Shown here: piece by piece, positions 17,294 through 25,218 of the stretch
Position numbering within the stretch: the first letter of the stretch is position 1
Layout: each line of letters begins with the position of its first letter
From: Sphingobacterium composti
GTDB lineage: Bacteria > Bacteroidota > Bacteroidia > Sphingobacteriales > Sphingobacteriaceae
DNA: 64,000 nucleotides
Assembly: GCF_009829075.1 (NCBI RefSeq)
Contig: NZ_WUQZ01000006.1
Location: 44,024-108,023, forward strand
Direction of reading: 5' to 3'
Program-made: the position numbers and the translations under genes
The notes under the pieces: generated by a model
What the model was told of the DNA's origin: nothing
Seen by the model: the letters and a program-made list of their open reading frames with translations, nothing else
Databases searched by the model: none

Positions 17294-17327
17294 AAAAAAA
17301 AGTCCCAGTTTACAAACCGGGACTTTT
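17294..17327 (-). terminator. Attenuator terminator upstream of pheA
   Basis: On the minus strand the RNA forms a stem aaaagtcccggttt / aaactgggactttt (14 bp with one G:T) ending in eight T, 17 bases before the pheA ATG. It lies after a short leader ORF and before the first structural gene, so it must be read through for expression. Its 5' arm (17317-17323) can instead pair with an identical copy of the 3' arm located in the leader ORF. Confidence 0.9.
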
Positions 17328-17354
17328 AGTATTTATCTTTTCACAATAACATAA

Positions 17355-17420
17355 TTAGTTGTCCCAGCTCTTATTGCTAAAATAAAAGAAGTTAAAATAA
17401 TATGTGTTAAAGTTTTTCAT
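17355..17420 (-). CDS. Phe/Tyr-rich leader peptide of the pheA operon
   Basis: A 21-residue ORF (ATG at 17418-17420, TAA at 17355-17357) containing five Phe and three Tyr, eight aromatic residues among the first 14, in the block YYFNFFYF at residues 7-14, plus one Trp at residue 19. It begins 19 bases downstream of a consensus promoter and ends 28 bases before the attenuator terminator. The last codons overlap the antiterminator strand. This is the arrangement of a ribosome-mediated transcription attenuator: a ribosome waiting for Phe- or Tyr-tRNA on the block leaves the antiterminator strand free. Confidence 0.85.
   Translation of the reverse strand: MKNFNTYYFNFFYFSNKSWDN
17358..17370 (-). 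promoter_or_regulatory. Antiterminator strand within the leader ORF
   Basis: The minus-strand sequence gctgggac here (plus-strand gtcccag at 17361-17367) repeats the 3' arm of the terminator (gtcccag at 17302-17308). It can pair over 8 bases with the terminator 5' arm and so prevent terminator formation. It coincides with the last five leader codons, where a ribosome finishing the leader would cover it. Confidence 0.75.
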
Positions 17421-17438
17421 GTTCTCGTTTTGATATTT

Positions 17439-17468
17439 CAAAGGTATAGGAATATTTTATAAATGCAA
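17439..17468 (-). promoter_or_regulatory. Promoter of the pheA operon
   Basis: On the minus strand TTG (17466-17468), 19 bases, then TACCTTTG (17439-17446): an exact fit to the Bacteroidota consensus TTG-N19-TAnnTTTG. Transcription would start roughly a dozen bases before the leader ATG. Confidence 0.85.
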
Positions 17469-17810
17469 AATATTTTATAAAAAAATGTTTTTTATAGTCA
17501 TTTTTTATCATAAAAATAAGTTATTTTTTTATGATAAAAATAGTGAATTTTTTGGTGTTAAAAATCACGAAATTTAGCTTTATAATATATTGAAATGTTT
17601 GTTTATTTTATTTTAAACTAGTTACATGTGGTTTTTAGGTTTATTTTTTATATCTTATTTTTTTTAATATTTGCCATAAAAATTAGTGGTTTTTTTGATA
17701 AAATTTATTATTATTTTTTGTTGAATTTTTAGTGTATTTTGATGATTTATTTGCGCTATGTCTATTTCAATTTTATTTGATATAATTGTAATCGAATAAA
17801 AAGTGGTTAT
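17469..17810. other. AT-rich divergent spacer between pheA operon and EamA gene
   Basis: Very AT-rich, with many runs of T and short ttttata/tataaaa inverted repeats. No coding region is seen. It should hold the rightward promoter for the EamA gene; tataattg near 17780 is a partial match to the -7 consensus only. Confidence 0.5.
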
Positions 17811-18668
17811 ATGATATATGTTTTGATTAGTGTTTGCTGTAGTGTAATCGTTGGAGTACTTATAAAATTAGCTCGGCAAAAGCACGTCAATGTACAACAA
17901 TTGGTTTTATGGAATTATCCTACGACAGTTTTATTGACCTATATATTATTTAATCCGTCTTTAGCGACTTTGCAGTGGAAAGTATTACCTTATCAATTTT
18001 ATATTCCATTAAGTATTCTATTACCAACTTTATTTATTTTTATTGCATTAGCTGTTAAGTACAGCGGTATTGTAAAAACTGATGTAGCACAGCGCATGTC
18101 GCTTTTTGTCCCATTAATTGCATCCTTTATTCTTTTTAAGGAGGAAATACATCTAAATAAAATTATAGGCATTGCTGTTGGTTTGGTTGCTGTGGTCTGC
18201 TCGGTGAGTTGGTCGAATAAATCAACTTCTGCTTCCTCAAAGAATTCTATATATCCACTGATTGTATTTGTTGGGATGGGATTTATAGATATTTTATTTA
18301 AGCAAATAGCGCAATACAAGGATATTCCGTATACCACATCGATGTTTGTGGTGTTTATTGGTGCTTTACTATTTGCTTCCATTATTTTAGTATATAAAGT
18401 AGCTTTCAAAAAGGAAGCATTGGATAAACTGGCTATTGTTTGGGGATTGATTTTGGGTTTGTTTAACTTTGCAAATGTTTATTATTACATGAAGGCACAT
18501 CGTGCAATTGCCGATAATCCATCTATAGTTTTTACCGCGATGAATGTTGGCGTTATCGTTTTGGGAAGTTTGGTTGGTGTTTTTATGTTTAATGAAAAAT
18601 TAAGTCTTACAAACAAAATAGGGCTTGTTTTAGCTGTTATTTCTATTTTATTAATTGCATACCTGTGA
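17811..18668 (+). CDS. EamA/DMT-family transporter
   Basis: A 285-residue integral membrane protein with ten predicted hydrophobic helices in two homologous halves, the drug/metabolite transporter fold. The N-terminal half starts at residue 1 with no leader; the loop near residues 145-155 is the hydrophilic linker between the halves. Such proteins export amino acids, metabolites or drugs. Its stop overlaps the GTG start of the YigZ gene (GTGA), so the two are co-translated. Substrate unknown. Confidence 0.82.
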   Translation: MIYVLISVCCSVIVGVLIKLARQKHVNVQQLVLWNYPTTVLLTYILFNPSLATLQWKVLPYQFYIPLSILLPTLFIFIALAVKYSGIVKTDVAQRMSLFVPLIASFILFKEEIHLNKIIGIAVGLVAVVCSVSWSNKSTSASSKNSIYPLIVFVGMGFIDILFKQIAQYKDIPYTTSMFVVFIGALLFASIILVYKVAFKKEALDKLAIVWGLILGLFNFANVYYYMKAHRAIADNPSIVFTAMNVGVIVLGSLVGVFMFNEKLSLTNKIGLVLAVISILLIAYL

Positions 18669-19282
18669 GTTTATTTGAGGATACGTATCTTACAATTGAG
18701 ACACCTGCGGAAGGCATTTTTCGCGACAAGGGAAGTAAATTTATAGCTTATGCTTATCCCTTTAAGGATGAGAATAAACTAAAGGATATTATTGCTGAAC
18801 TGAAAGCTTTGCATCCTAAGGCAAGACATCATTGTTGGGCATACCGTTTGTCACCTGATAGAACTGTTTTTCGTGTAAATGACGATGGCGAACCATCAGG
18901 AACTGCAGGAAGACCAATCCTGAATGCATTATTATCTAAGGATATAACGAATATACTTGTTGTCGTTGTACGTTATTTCGGGGGAACATTGTTGGGTGTA
19001 CCAGGGCTTATTAATGCCTACAAAACTGCTACACAAGAAGCATTAGCAAATTCCATTATCGTAGAAAAAACAGTAAATGACGTTTATCAGATTGATTTTG
19101 AATATTTGGCTATGAATGACGTGATGCGTATCATCAAGGATGAAAATATCACCGTATTGAATCAAGAATTTGATAATGCTTGCACAATGACTGTAGAAAT
19201 GCGCAAAATGCAAGTAAATTCATTTGTGATGAAAATAGAAAAAGTTGATGGTGTTCGTATTAATTACATTAGGACATTGTAG
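18665..19282 (+). CDS. YigZ/IMPACT family protein
   Basis: A 205-residue protein of the YigZ (UPF0029/IMPACT) family. The N-terminal domain (residues 1-130) has the hallmark GSKFIAYAYP, ARHHCWAYR, NDDGEPSGTAGRPIL and VVVRYFGGTLLGVPGLI motifs; the C-terminal part (about 135-200) is the ferredoxin-like DUF1949 domain. The family is implicated in translation-linked or protease-related functions, but no activity is established. The start is GTG at 18665, overlapping the previous stop. Confidence 0.93.
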   Translation: MSLFEDTYLTIETPAEGIFRDKGSKFIAYAYPFKDENKLKDIIAELKALHPKARHHCWAYRLSPDRTVFRVNDDGEPSGTAGRPILNALLSKDITNILVVVVRYFGGTLLGVPGLINAYKTATQEALANSIIVEKTVNDVYQIDFEYLAMNDVMRIIKDENITVLNQEFDNACTMTVEMRKMQVNSFVMKIEKVDGVRINYIRTL

Positions 19283-19380
19283 ATAGAATACTATTCATAT
19301 TACAAAAATTAGATTTTTCACTATTTACTTATTTTCAATTAGTAGGTTATAAAGGGAAAAGGAGGGGAGCTTATCAAAGG

Positions 19381-19415
19381 AAAACAGTAGTAATTTAAAT
19401 TTACTACTGTTTTTT
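19381..19415 (+). terminator. Intrinsic terminator after the EamA-YigZ operon
   Basis: A 13-bp perfect stem aaaacagtagtaa / ttactactgtttt (19381-19393, 19401-19413) with a T-run. It sits between convergent units about 100 bases past the YigZ stop. The A-run on its 5' side makes it usable from the fabG side too. Confidence 0.8.
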
Positions 19416-19470
19416 CTACTTTATTATTACAACTAAGGTCAGAATTTTATTACTCTTCTAAAAACCTTAA

Positions 19471-20214
19471 CTATACCATACCACCATCTACTGACAATGT
19501 TTGTCCTGTGATATATGATGATAAGTCAGAAGCTAAGAATAGACATGCATTTGCGATGTCGTCTGTAGAACCCGCACGTTTCAATGGAATACCTGCTTCC
19601 CAGCCTGCTACTACTTTTGGGTCTAAAACGTCCGTCATTTCTGTGCGGATAAATCCTGGAGCAATCACGTTTGCACGAATATTGCGAGAACCTAATTCTT
19701 TAGCAACAGATTTCGTAAAACCAATGATTCCTGCTTTAGAAGCGGCATAGTTTGCTTGTCCTGCATTACCTTGGATACCTACTACTGAGGACATATTAAT
19801 GAATGAACCTTTACGGTTTTTCATCATGACTTTAGATGCAGCTTTCGTTACGTTGAAGATAGACTTCAAGTTTACATTGATGACATCATCCCAGTTTTCT
19901 TCTGTCATACGCATCAATAAACCATCTTTTGTGATACCAGCATTATTTACGACGATATCAAGGGTGCCAAAATCAGCAACGATATCATTGATTAATTTTT
20001 CTGCTTCATCAAATTTTGAAGCATCTGAGCGATAACCTACGACTTTAGTACCAAAAGCTTGCAATTCTTGCTCTAGAGCTTGACCTTTTTCTACTGAAGA
20101 AAGGTACGTGAAGGCCACATTAGCGCCATTTTGAGCAAATACTTCTGCAATTTTACGACCGATACCTTTCGATGCACCAGTAACTAAAGCTGTTTTTCCC
20201 TCTAATAATTTCAT
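19471..20214 (-). CDS. fabG: 3-oxoacyl-[acyl-carrier-protein] reductase
   Basis: A 247-residue short-chain dehydrogenase that reduces 3-oxoacyl-ACP with NADPH in fatty acid elongation. The cofactor motif TGASKGIG is at residues 13-20, NNAG near 90, the catalytic Ser in INMSSVVG near 140 and Tyr-Lys in YAASK near 153. The C-terminal GQTLSVDGGMV ending is characteristic of FabG. Length and motifs fit FabG better than other SDRs, although it stands alone without fatty-acid neighbours. Confidence 0.93.
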   Translation of the reverse strand: MKLLEGKTALVTGASKGIGRKIAEVFAQNGANVAFTYLSSVEKGQALEQELQAFGTKVVGYRSDASKFDEAEKLINDIVADFGTLDIVVNNAGITKDGLLMRMTEENWDDVINVNLKSIFNVTKAASKVMMKNRKGSFINMSSVVGIQGNAGQANYAASKAGIIGFTKSVAKELGSRNIRANVIAPGFIRTEMTDVLDPKVVAGWEAGIPLKRAGSTDDIANACLFLASDLSSYITGQTLSVDGGMV

Positions 20215-20277
20215 ATAGTATTTTTTATAGTTTCAATCTTACCTCAGATGAAGATACCTTCATTTTGGAGTTAGAAA

Positions 20278-20285
20278 CAAAAATA
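20278..20285 (-). promoter_or_regulatory. -7 element of the fabG promoter
   Basis: On the minus strand TATTTTTG fits TAnnTTTG exactly and lies about 64 bases before the fabG ATG, which would leave a 5' leader of roughly 55 bases. No clear TTG at 19-21 bases. Confidence 0.4.
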
Positions 20286-20426
20286 CACAAATTTTGATAT
20301 TGTAATAATTTATTAAAAAATGACAGCAAATTTCATTTTGAAAGCAAGATTGACTTATTGTTAAATAATTTCAAAATATATGAGCATAAATTGACAAAAT
20401 GATTCGTTAGAAAGATTTACGAATGT

Positions 20427-20434
20427 TAATTTTG
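20427..20434 (+). promoter_or_regulatory. -7 element of the mqo promoter
   Basis: TAATTTTG matches TAnnTTTG exactly. The transcript would start near 20440, downstream of an in-frame ATG at 20423, which argues that the mqo start is the ATG at 20453. Confidence 0.55.
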
Positions 20435-20452
20435 TTGCAATTAATACTAGTC

Positions 20453-21946
20453 ATGGGCAAGAAAAAACAAAAATCAGAAGTTGATGTAGTGCTAATTGGT
20501 GGAGGTATCATGAGTGCTACTCTTGGTACGCTAATCAATGAATTGAATCCAGATATTAATATTGAGATTCTAGAGCGTTTGGACGTAGTGGCAGCCGAGA
20601 GCTCCGATGCGTGGAATAATGCGGGTACTGGTCACTCTGCTTTATGTGAATTGAACTATACCCCTCAACAGGCTGATGGTTCAGTAAAAATTGATAAAGC
20701 AATCAATATTGCAGAACAGTTTGAGGTTTCGAAGCAATTTTGGGCTTATTTGGTGGAAAAAGGGATTATTAAAAATCCTAAACACTTTATCCGAAAAGTG
20801 CCACACATGAGTGCTGTATTTGGTGCTGACGATGTGAAGTTTTTGAAAACACGTTTTGAAGCGATGACCAAAGAGACGTTGTTCAAAGGTATGGAATATA
20901 CCGAGGACAAATCTTTACTGAATGAATGGGTTCCGTTAATGATGCAAGGCAGAGAAGGAAATGAACCTATCGCTGCTACTAAAATGGAAATCGGTACCGA
21001 CGTGAATTTTGGTTCATTGACTAGAGATTTAATTGCTCATCTAGCTACGAAAAAAAATATAAATATTTCTGTTAATCAAGAAGTAAGAGATATAGAACGT
21101 GAAGATGATGGTCGTTGGGAAGTAGAAGTAAAAGACTTGAAAACAGGAGACAAACGTGAAATCAAAGCGAAATTCGTTTTCATCGGTGCAGGTGGTCACT
21201 CTCTTTTATTATTAGAAAAATCAGGTATTCCTGAGGCTAACGGTTACGGTGGTTTCCCTGTAGGCGGTCAATGGTTGAGATGTACAAACGAAGAAATCAT
21301 CAAACAACACCAAGCGAAAGTATACGGTAAAGCGTCTGTAGGTGCGCCACCGATGTCTGTACCTCACTTGGATACACGCTATATCGATGGCAAACAAGCA
21401 TTATTATTTGGTCCTTATGCTGGTTTTTCAACTAAATTTTTGAAACAAGGTTCATTCTTTGATTTGCCAGCTTCTATCAAATTGTCTAATATCAAACCGA
21501 TGTTGTCTGCAGGTTTGGATAACTTAGATTTGACTAAATATTTGATTACGGAGGTCATGAAAAAACCAAAAGACAAATTGGAGTCTTTGAAACAATTCAT
21601 GCCTACAGCTAAAATGGAAGATTGGGTAATCGAAAAAGCTGGTCAACGTGTACAGGTAATCAAAAAAGACCCAAAACACGGTGGTGTGTTAGAATTCGGT
21701 ACAGAAGTCGTGTCAAGTGCTGATGGTTCTATCGCAGCTTTATTGGGAGCTTCACCAGGTGCTTCGACTTCAGTGGCTATCATGATTCATTTGTTGAAGA
21801 AATGTTTCCCTGAAAGAGCAAAATCAACAGAATATAAAAATAAACTTCGTGAAATGATTCCTTCATGGGGTCAATCACTGAATGATAATCCAGAACTTTG
21901 TGCGCAAGTTCGCGAGCATTCGCAACGCGTATTGAAAATGGACTAA
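20453..21946 (+). CDS. mqo: Malate:quinone oxidoreductase
   Basis: A 497-residue FAD enzyme oxidising malate to oxaloacetate and passing electrons to menaquinone at the membrane. The dinucleotide motif VVLIGGGIMSATLG follows the start, and GTGHSALCELNYTP and the C-terminal GASPGASTSVAIM are family signatures. I place the start at 20453 rather than 20423 because a perfect -7 box overlaps the upstream ATG and the extra residues (LILLQLILVM) do not match the family N-terminus. It peripherally associates with the membrane and has no signal peptide. Followed by a TPP riboswitch belonging to the next gene. Confidence 0.95.
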   Translation: MGKKKQKSEVDVVLIGGGIMSATLGTLINELNPDINIEILERLDVVAAESSDAWNNAGTGHSALCELNYTPQQADGSVKIDKAINIAEQFEVSKQFWAYLVEKGIIKNPKHFIRKVPHMSAVFGADDVKFLKTRFEAMTKETLFKGMEYTEDKSLLNEWVPLMMQGREGNEPIAATKMEIGTDVNFGSLTRDLIAHLATKKNINISVNQEVRDIEREDDGRWEVEVKDLKTGDKREIKAKFVFIGAGGHSLLLLEKSGIPEANGYGGFPVGGQWLRCTNEEIIKQHQAKVYGKASVGAPPMSVPHLDTRYIDGKQALLFGPYAGFSTKFLKQGSFFDLPASIKLSNIKPMLSAGLDNLDLTKYLITEVMKKPKDKLESLKQFMPTAKMEDWVIEKAGQRVQVIKKDPKHGGVLEFGTEVVSSADGSIAALLGASPGASTSVAIMIHLLKKCFPERAKSTEYKNKLREMIPSWGQSLNDNPELCAQVREHSQRVLKMD

Positions 21947-21957
21947 TATATAAGTAA

Positions 21958-22079
21958 AGAAACTTATGGGGTGCTAGAGTGGAGCCTAAATGGCTCTACT
22001 TTTTAAGCTGAGATTATACCCAATTCCGTCTATCGGAAGGAACCTGATCCAGGTAATGCTGGCGTAGGGATTAATTTCT
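21958..22079 (+). ncRNA. TPP riboswitch (THI element)
   Basis: The sequence carries the conserved THI-box blocks: gggtgc near 21969, gctgagattatacc at 22007-22020, then aacctgatccaggtaatgc at 22041-22059 followed by ggcgtaggga. Helix P1 can form from agaaactta (21958-21966) with taatttct (22072-22079). The variable P3 arm is the gagtggagcc/ggctctac hairpin. It binds thiamine pyrophosphate and precedes a PnuC-type transporter. No T-tract terminator follows it; a taagtg/cactta pairing (about 22102-22135) ends at the ATG, so control is probably at translation initiation. Confidence 0.95.
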
Positions 22080-22135
22080 AAAAGCTATCAAAGCATTTCC
22101 GTAAGTGTAGTTTTAAATTATTTTAACGCACTTAA

Positions 22136-22744
22136 ATGGAAATTATCGACCAAATAATTAAAGCTTTTCAATCCACGTCCTGGTTGGAGAGGTTCTCTGT
22201 CCTTTGTGGAATTATCCAGGTATTACTGAGCAAAAACAATAAAGTTTCAAATTACCTATTTGGAATTTTAGGGATTATCTCAGGTATGTATGTGCTTTTC
22301 GGTGCAAAACTATATGCTGATATCGCACTAAATATGTATTATCTCGTGATGAGTGTCTACGGCTGCTGGTATTGGAAAACCAATAAAGAAGCAAGTGAAC
22401 AACCGATTACATCTTGTACTTATCGAGAGTGGACAATTGTATTCAGTATAGTCATTGGAGCTTTTGTTATTCTATATTTTTCATTGATTACGTTTACAGA
22501 TTCTGATGTGCCAATTTGGGATGCTTGGGTGTCTTGCACTGCATGGGCAGGGATGTGGCTTTTGGCTAGACGCAAAATTGAAAACTGGATTTTACTCAAT
22601 ATTAGTAATGCTTTTGCAATACCTTTACTAATTCACAAAGACTTATATTTATTTGCCTTGCTTACTACTTTCCTGTTTATTGTAGCTATTTTTGGCTATT
22701 TCAAATGGGCTAAAATCATGAAACTTGAAGCTAAACTTTCCTAA
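22136..22744 (+). CDS. pnuT: PnuC-family transporter, probably thiamine transporter PnuT
   Basis: A 202-residue membrane protein with about seven helices and the family motif ALNMYYLVMSVYGCWYWK near residues 63-80; the C-terminal ISNAFAIPLLIHKDLYLFA matches PnuC proteins. PnuC homologues take up nicotinamide riboside, thiamine or riboflavin by facilitated diffusion followed by phosphorylation. The TPP riboswitch directly upstream points to thiamine. In many Bacteroidota pnuT is followed by thiamine pyrophosphokinase; here an acyl-CoA dehydrogenase-like gene follows instead, one base after the stop. Confidence 0.9.
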   Translation: MEIIDQIIKAFQSTSWLERFSVLCGIIQVLLSKNNKVSNYLFGILGIISGMYVLFGAKLYADIALNMYYLVMSVYGCWYWKTNKEASEQPITSCTYREWTIVFSIVIGAFVILYFSLITFTDSDVPIWDAWVSCTAWAGMWLLARRKIENWILLNISNAFAIPLLIHKDLYLFALLTTFLFIVAIFGYFKWAKIMKLEAKLS

Positions 22745-22745
22745 T

Positions 22746-23831
22746 ATGCACCTTGACGAACACACTATAGCCATAATCCGCGATACGCAAGCTAAATCTA
22801 TTTCTTCAAAACAATTGGTCGCCGAACAGTTGGACTTGATTTATCAAAACAATTGGTTTAATATTTGGGTTCCGAAAGAGTACAAGGGTTTAGATTTAAG
22901 TTTAATAGAAGGATTTAGGTTACTTAAGAATTTAGCCTATCATGATGGTGGTTTTGCTTGGACTGTTACACTTTGTTCTGGAGCCAATATGTTTGCTGGA
23001 TTTATCGAGCCTTCATTGGCAAAGGAAGTTTTTGAAAACCCAAAAGTTTGTTTTGGTGGGAGTGGCAGAGCAAATGGTAAAGCTGTTTTTGATGGTGAAA
23101 AATATCACCTTACTGGAGTTTGGCAATATGCTACAGGGGCACCGCATTTGACGCATTTTACGTTGAATGCTTTTATATACGATGGCGAGATTCAACGTGT
23201 AGATGAACAAGGTGAACCTATGGTGTATTCTTTCTTTGTGCCTAGAAAATACGTGCTAATTCATTACGATTGGGATACATTTGGTTTGGAATGTACGGCT
23301 TCACATAGTTTTTCGTTGGAAAATGTTGCAATAGATAAAGACTATGCCTTTCAACTAACGCCTTCATCGCGCAAAGTAGACAATACGCTACACAAAATTC
23401 CTTTTATGACCTTTGCGGAATTGACGTTGTTACCAAATTATTTGGGCATGTATAAGCGCTTTTTGGATTTGGTCGAAAAGTACTTTTTTGATAAATCCAA
23501 AAATCCTGATTGGGCAGAGAAATATAGCAAATCACGTTTTCGGCAAGTGTATAGCTATCAACAAAAGGCAGAACTATATGAACAAAAAGCTGAAATGCTT
23601 ATTCTGCAACTTTGGGAGCAAGTTTCTGTTGATGCAGGAAATATCTCTCAAGAGTTATTAACTGAAATAGCAACCGAATCTAGAAGAATGGTTCGAGAAA
23701 TCAGAGAAGCAGTAATTATATTATTTCCTTTAGTAGGAATCTCTGGAGCACAGAAAGATAATGAACTAAATATTGTTTTCCGCAATATCTTTACCGCTAC
23801 GCAGCATAGTTTATTGAATTTGGAGGGGTAA
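22746..23831 (+). CDS. Acyl-CoA dehydrogenase-like flavoprotein (monooxygenase-type) in the thiamine operon
   Basis: A 361-residue protein with the acyl-CoA dehydrogenase layout: N-terminal helical part (residues 1-105, WVPKEYKGL at 35-43), central beta part with SGSGRANGKAVFDGEKYHLTG near 105 (given by position) and a helical C-terminal part. The layout is closer to the DszC/HpaB flavin-dependent monooxygenase branch than to fatty-acid dehydrogenases. I choose the ATG at 22746, one base past the pnuT stop, over an upstream TTG inside pnuT. It should be controlled by the TPP riboswitch, so a role in thiamine or thiamine-degradation-product metabolism is possible; this is inference. Confidence 0.8.
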   Translation: MHLDEHTIAIIRDTQAKSISSKQLVAEQLDLIYQNNWFNIWVPKEYKGLDLSLIEGFRLLKNLAYHDGGFAWTVTLCSGANMFAGFIEPSLAKEVFENPKVCFGGSGRANGKAVFDGEKYHLTGVWQYATGAPHLTHFTLNAFIYDGEIQRVDEQGEPMVYSFFVPRKYVLIHYDWDTFGLECTASHSFSLENVAIDKDYAFQLTPSSRKVDNTLHKIPFMTFAELTLLPNYLGMYKRFLDLVEKYFFDKSKNPDWAEKYSKSRFRQVYSYQQKAELYEQKAEMLILQLWEQVSVDAGNISQELLTEIATESRRMVREIREAVIILFPLVGISGAQKDNELNIVFRNIFTATQHSLLNLEG

Positions 23832-23840
23832 GTGGTTTAA

Positions 23841-24380
23841 TTATAATTGTTGTGCCATAAATGGATGATGTTGAGCAAATTCCATTTTGAAACTCTCAAG
23901 TCCATAAATTATAGAACTAATTTTTACATATTCTCCTGTTTTGGAACGAATTAAAATGTGCTTCATCGTATTGTTAATTTCGACATCATTTATATCATTC
24001 CAACTTATACTCTTGCTTTTTCCCCAAGCGTTATACACTATAATTGAATTAAAATCATAAATGACCCTGTGATTATAGTAGTACATAGTAAGATATATTG
24101 CTATGTACAAAATTCCAAGGATCATTGTACCAGAAAAGACAAAATCAAGTATTGAGGGATTTTCACCCATATCCCAATCCAAATATAATCCCAACGCGAT
24201 GAAAAACAGAAATAATATTATAGTAAAATAGCCTAGAATTCCATAAATAACATTTGATTTCAATAGTTTTTTGTTATCTGAAAGAACCTCAACATGTAAA
24301 GATTTCTTTTTGGTATTAGAATTTACCCAACCAATAAAGATGAAAATTAAAACTGTAGCAATAATACTTTGTAAACTCAT
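23841..24380 (-). CDS. Membrane protein with C-terminal PH-like region, unknown function
   Basis: A 179-residue protein with three hydrophobic helices (about residues 3-20, 48-70 and 80-105) and a C-terminal soluble domain with the pattern IIVYNAWGKSKSISWNDI, resembling bacterial PH-like (bPH) domains. The ATG at 24380 is chosen over an upstream TTG that would overlap the preceding gene and add a non-hydrophobic extension. It follows a lipoprotein gene on the same strand. No function recognised. Confidence 0.65.
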   Translation of the reverse strand: MSLQSIIATVLIFIFIGWVNSNTKKKSLHVEVLSDNKKLLKSNVIYGILGYFTIILFLFFIALGLYLDWDMGENPSILDFVFSGTMILGILYIAIYLTMYYYNHRVIYDFNSIIVYNAWGKSKSISWNDINDVEINNTMKHILIRSKTGEYVKISSIIYGLESFKMEFAQHHPFMAQQL

Positions 24381-24435
24381 TATAGGTGGCTTATAGTTGA
24401 TAAAGGGATATAATAAATTTAGTTGGTTATGAAAT

Positions 24436-25215
24436 TTAGCAATCAAATTGTCTTTCTCCCATGTAAATTGTGTTATCTGAAGATAAAATAATTAGATAAC
24501 GTTCTTCTTCATAATCGCGGGGGCTAGAGAAAATAAAATCAGGTAAACCGTCTCTGTCTAAATCTGAAATCATCAACAATTCCGTACTGGTATCGTTATA
24601 TTCTGTTTGATGGATTAAGGTTAAGCCTTTTCGATATTTATCCGAAAACAATTTTAAGGTGTAATCGCCCTTAGGATTACTGCCGTTGTCACCGTAGAAT
24701 TCAATTCCGTAAGCTTTTAATTTGTAGTGCTGGTCTTTAAAAGTAAAATTAAATGGAGAATTCGGCTTGATCATGGACGCTGTGAAAGCTACTGTATCCA
24801 ATTCGCCATTTTGGATATTCGGGATAGCGAATAATAATAATGCGTTATTATTGGACTCCAATTGCTGTGCAGGATATCCAGAACAGGGATCTTCATTTAT
24901 TTTGGATAAACTATACAAAGCATCTGCGATTTGGTAAACGCCATCTTTCTTGTGGATTTCTTTCCATTTCGTAGATGCCAGTTTATCTTTTAATTCTGTA
25001 CTATTCAGTATTCTGTAAGTCGCGGGGAAAAGAATGACATCTTCAATACTTGCTAATTCCAAAACTTTCACGTCATCTAATGAACTATCTGCTATTGATT
25101 CAGGAAGTTCGATTACTGTAGAATCTTGCGACTTATCGTTATCATTATTTCTATTATTGTTACAATTCAAAAACAATAGTGTCCCCAATAAAATAGTTAG
25201 TGCAGAATTTCTCAT
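24436..25215 (-). CDS. Hypothetical lipoprotein with a calcium-loop-like motif
   Basis: A 259-residue exported lipoprotein: signal peptide ends LLFLNC (Cys18), followed by an Asn/Asp-rich linker. Near the C-terminus DLDRDGLPDFIF resembles the calcium-binding DxDxDG loops of VCBS/FG-GAP-like repeats. The rest has no recognised family. It starts 3 bases before the LLM oxidoreductase stop on the same strand, so it is probably cotranscribed. Function unknown. Confidence 0.7.
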   Translation of the reverse strand: MRNSALTILLGTLLFLNCNNNRNNDNDKSQDSTVIELPESIADSSLDDVKVLELASIEDVILFPATYRILNSTELKDKLASTKWKEIHKKDGVYQIADALYSLSKINEDPCSGYPAQQLESNNNALLLFAIPNIQNGELDTVAFTASMIKPNSPFNFTFKDQHYKLKAYGIEFYGDNGSNPKGDYTLKLFSDKYRKGLTLIHQTEYNDTSTELLMISDLDRDGLPDFIFSSPRDYEEERYLIILSSDNTIYMGERQFDC

Positions 25216-25218
25216 AAT

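Noticed and set aside
17469..17810. AT-rich spacer as a replication origin or DnaA region
   Set aside because: Only runs of T and short inverted repeats; no DnaA-box cluster was seen and neighbours are not origin genes.
20423..20452. Upstream ATG for mqo
   Set aside because: It overlaps a perfect -7 promoter box, so it would lie before the transcript start, and the added residues do not resemble the family N-terminus.
22725..22745. TTG start extending the flavoprotein into pnuT
   Set aside because: It would overlap the pnuT 3' end and add residues that do not fit the family; the ATG one base after the pnuT stop is a better start.
24381..24446. TTG start adding 22 residues to the membrane protein gene
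   Set aside because: It overlaps the upstream lipoprotein gene and the added segment is not membrane-like; the ATG at 24380 fits better.
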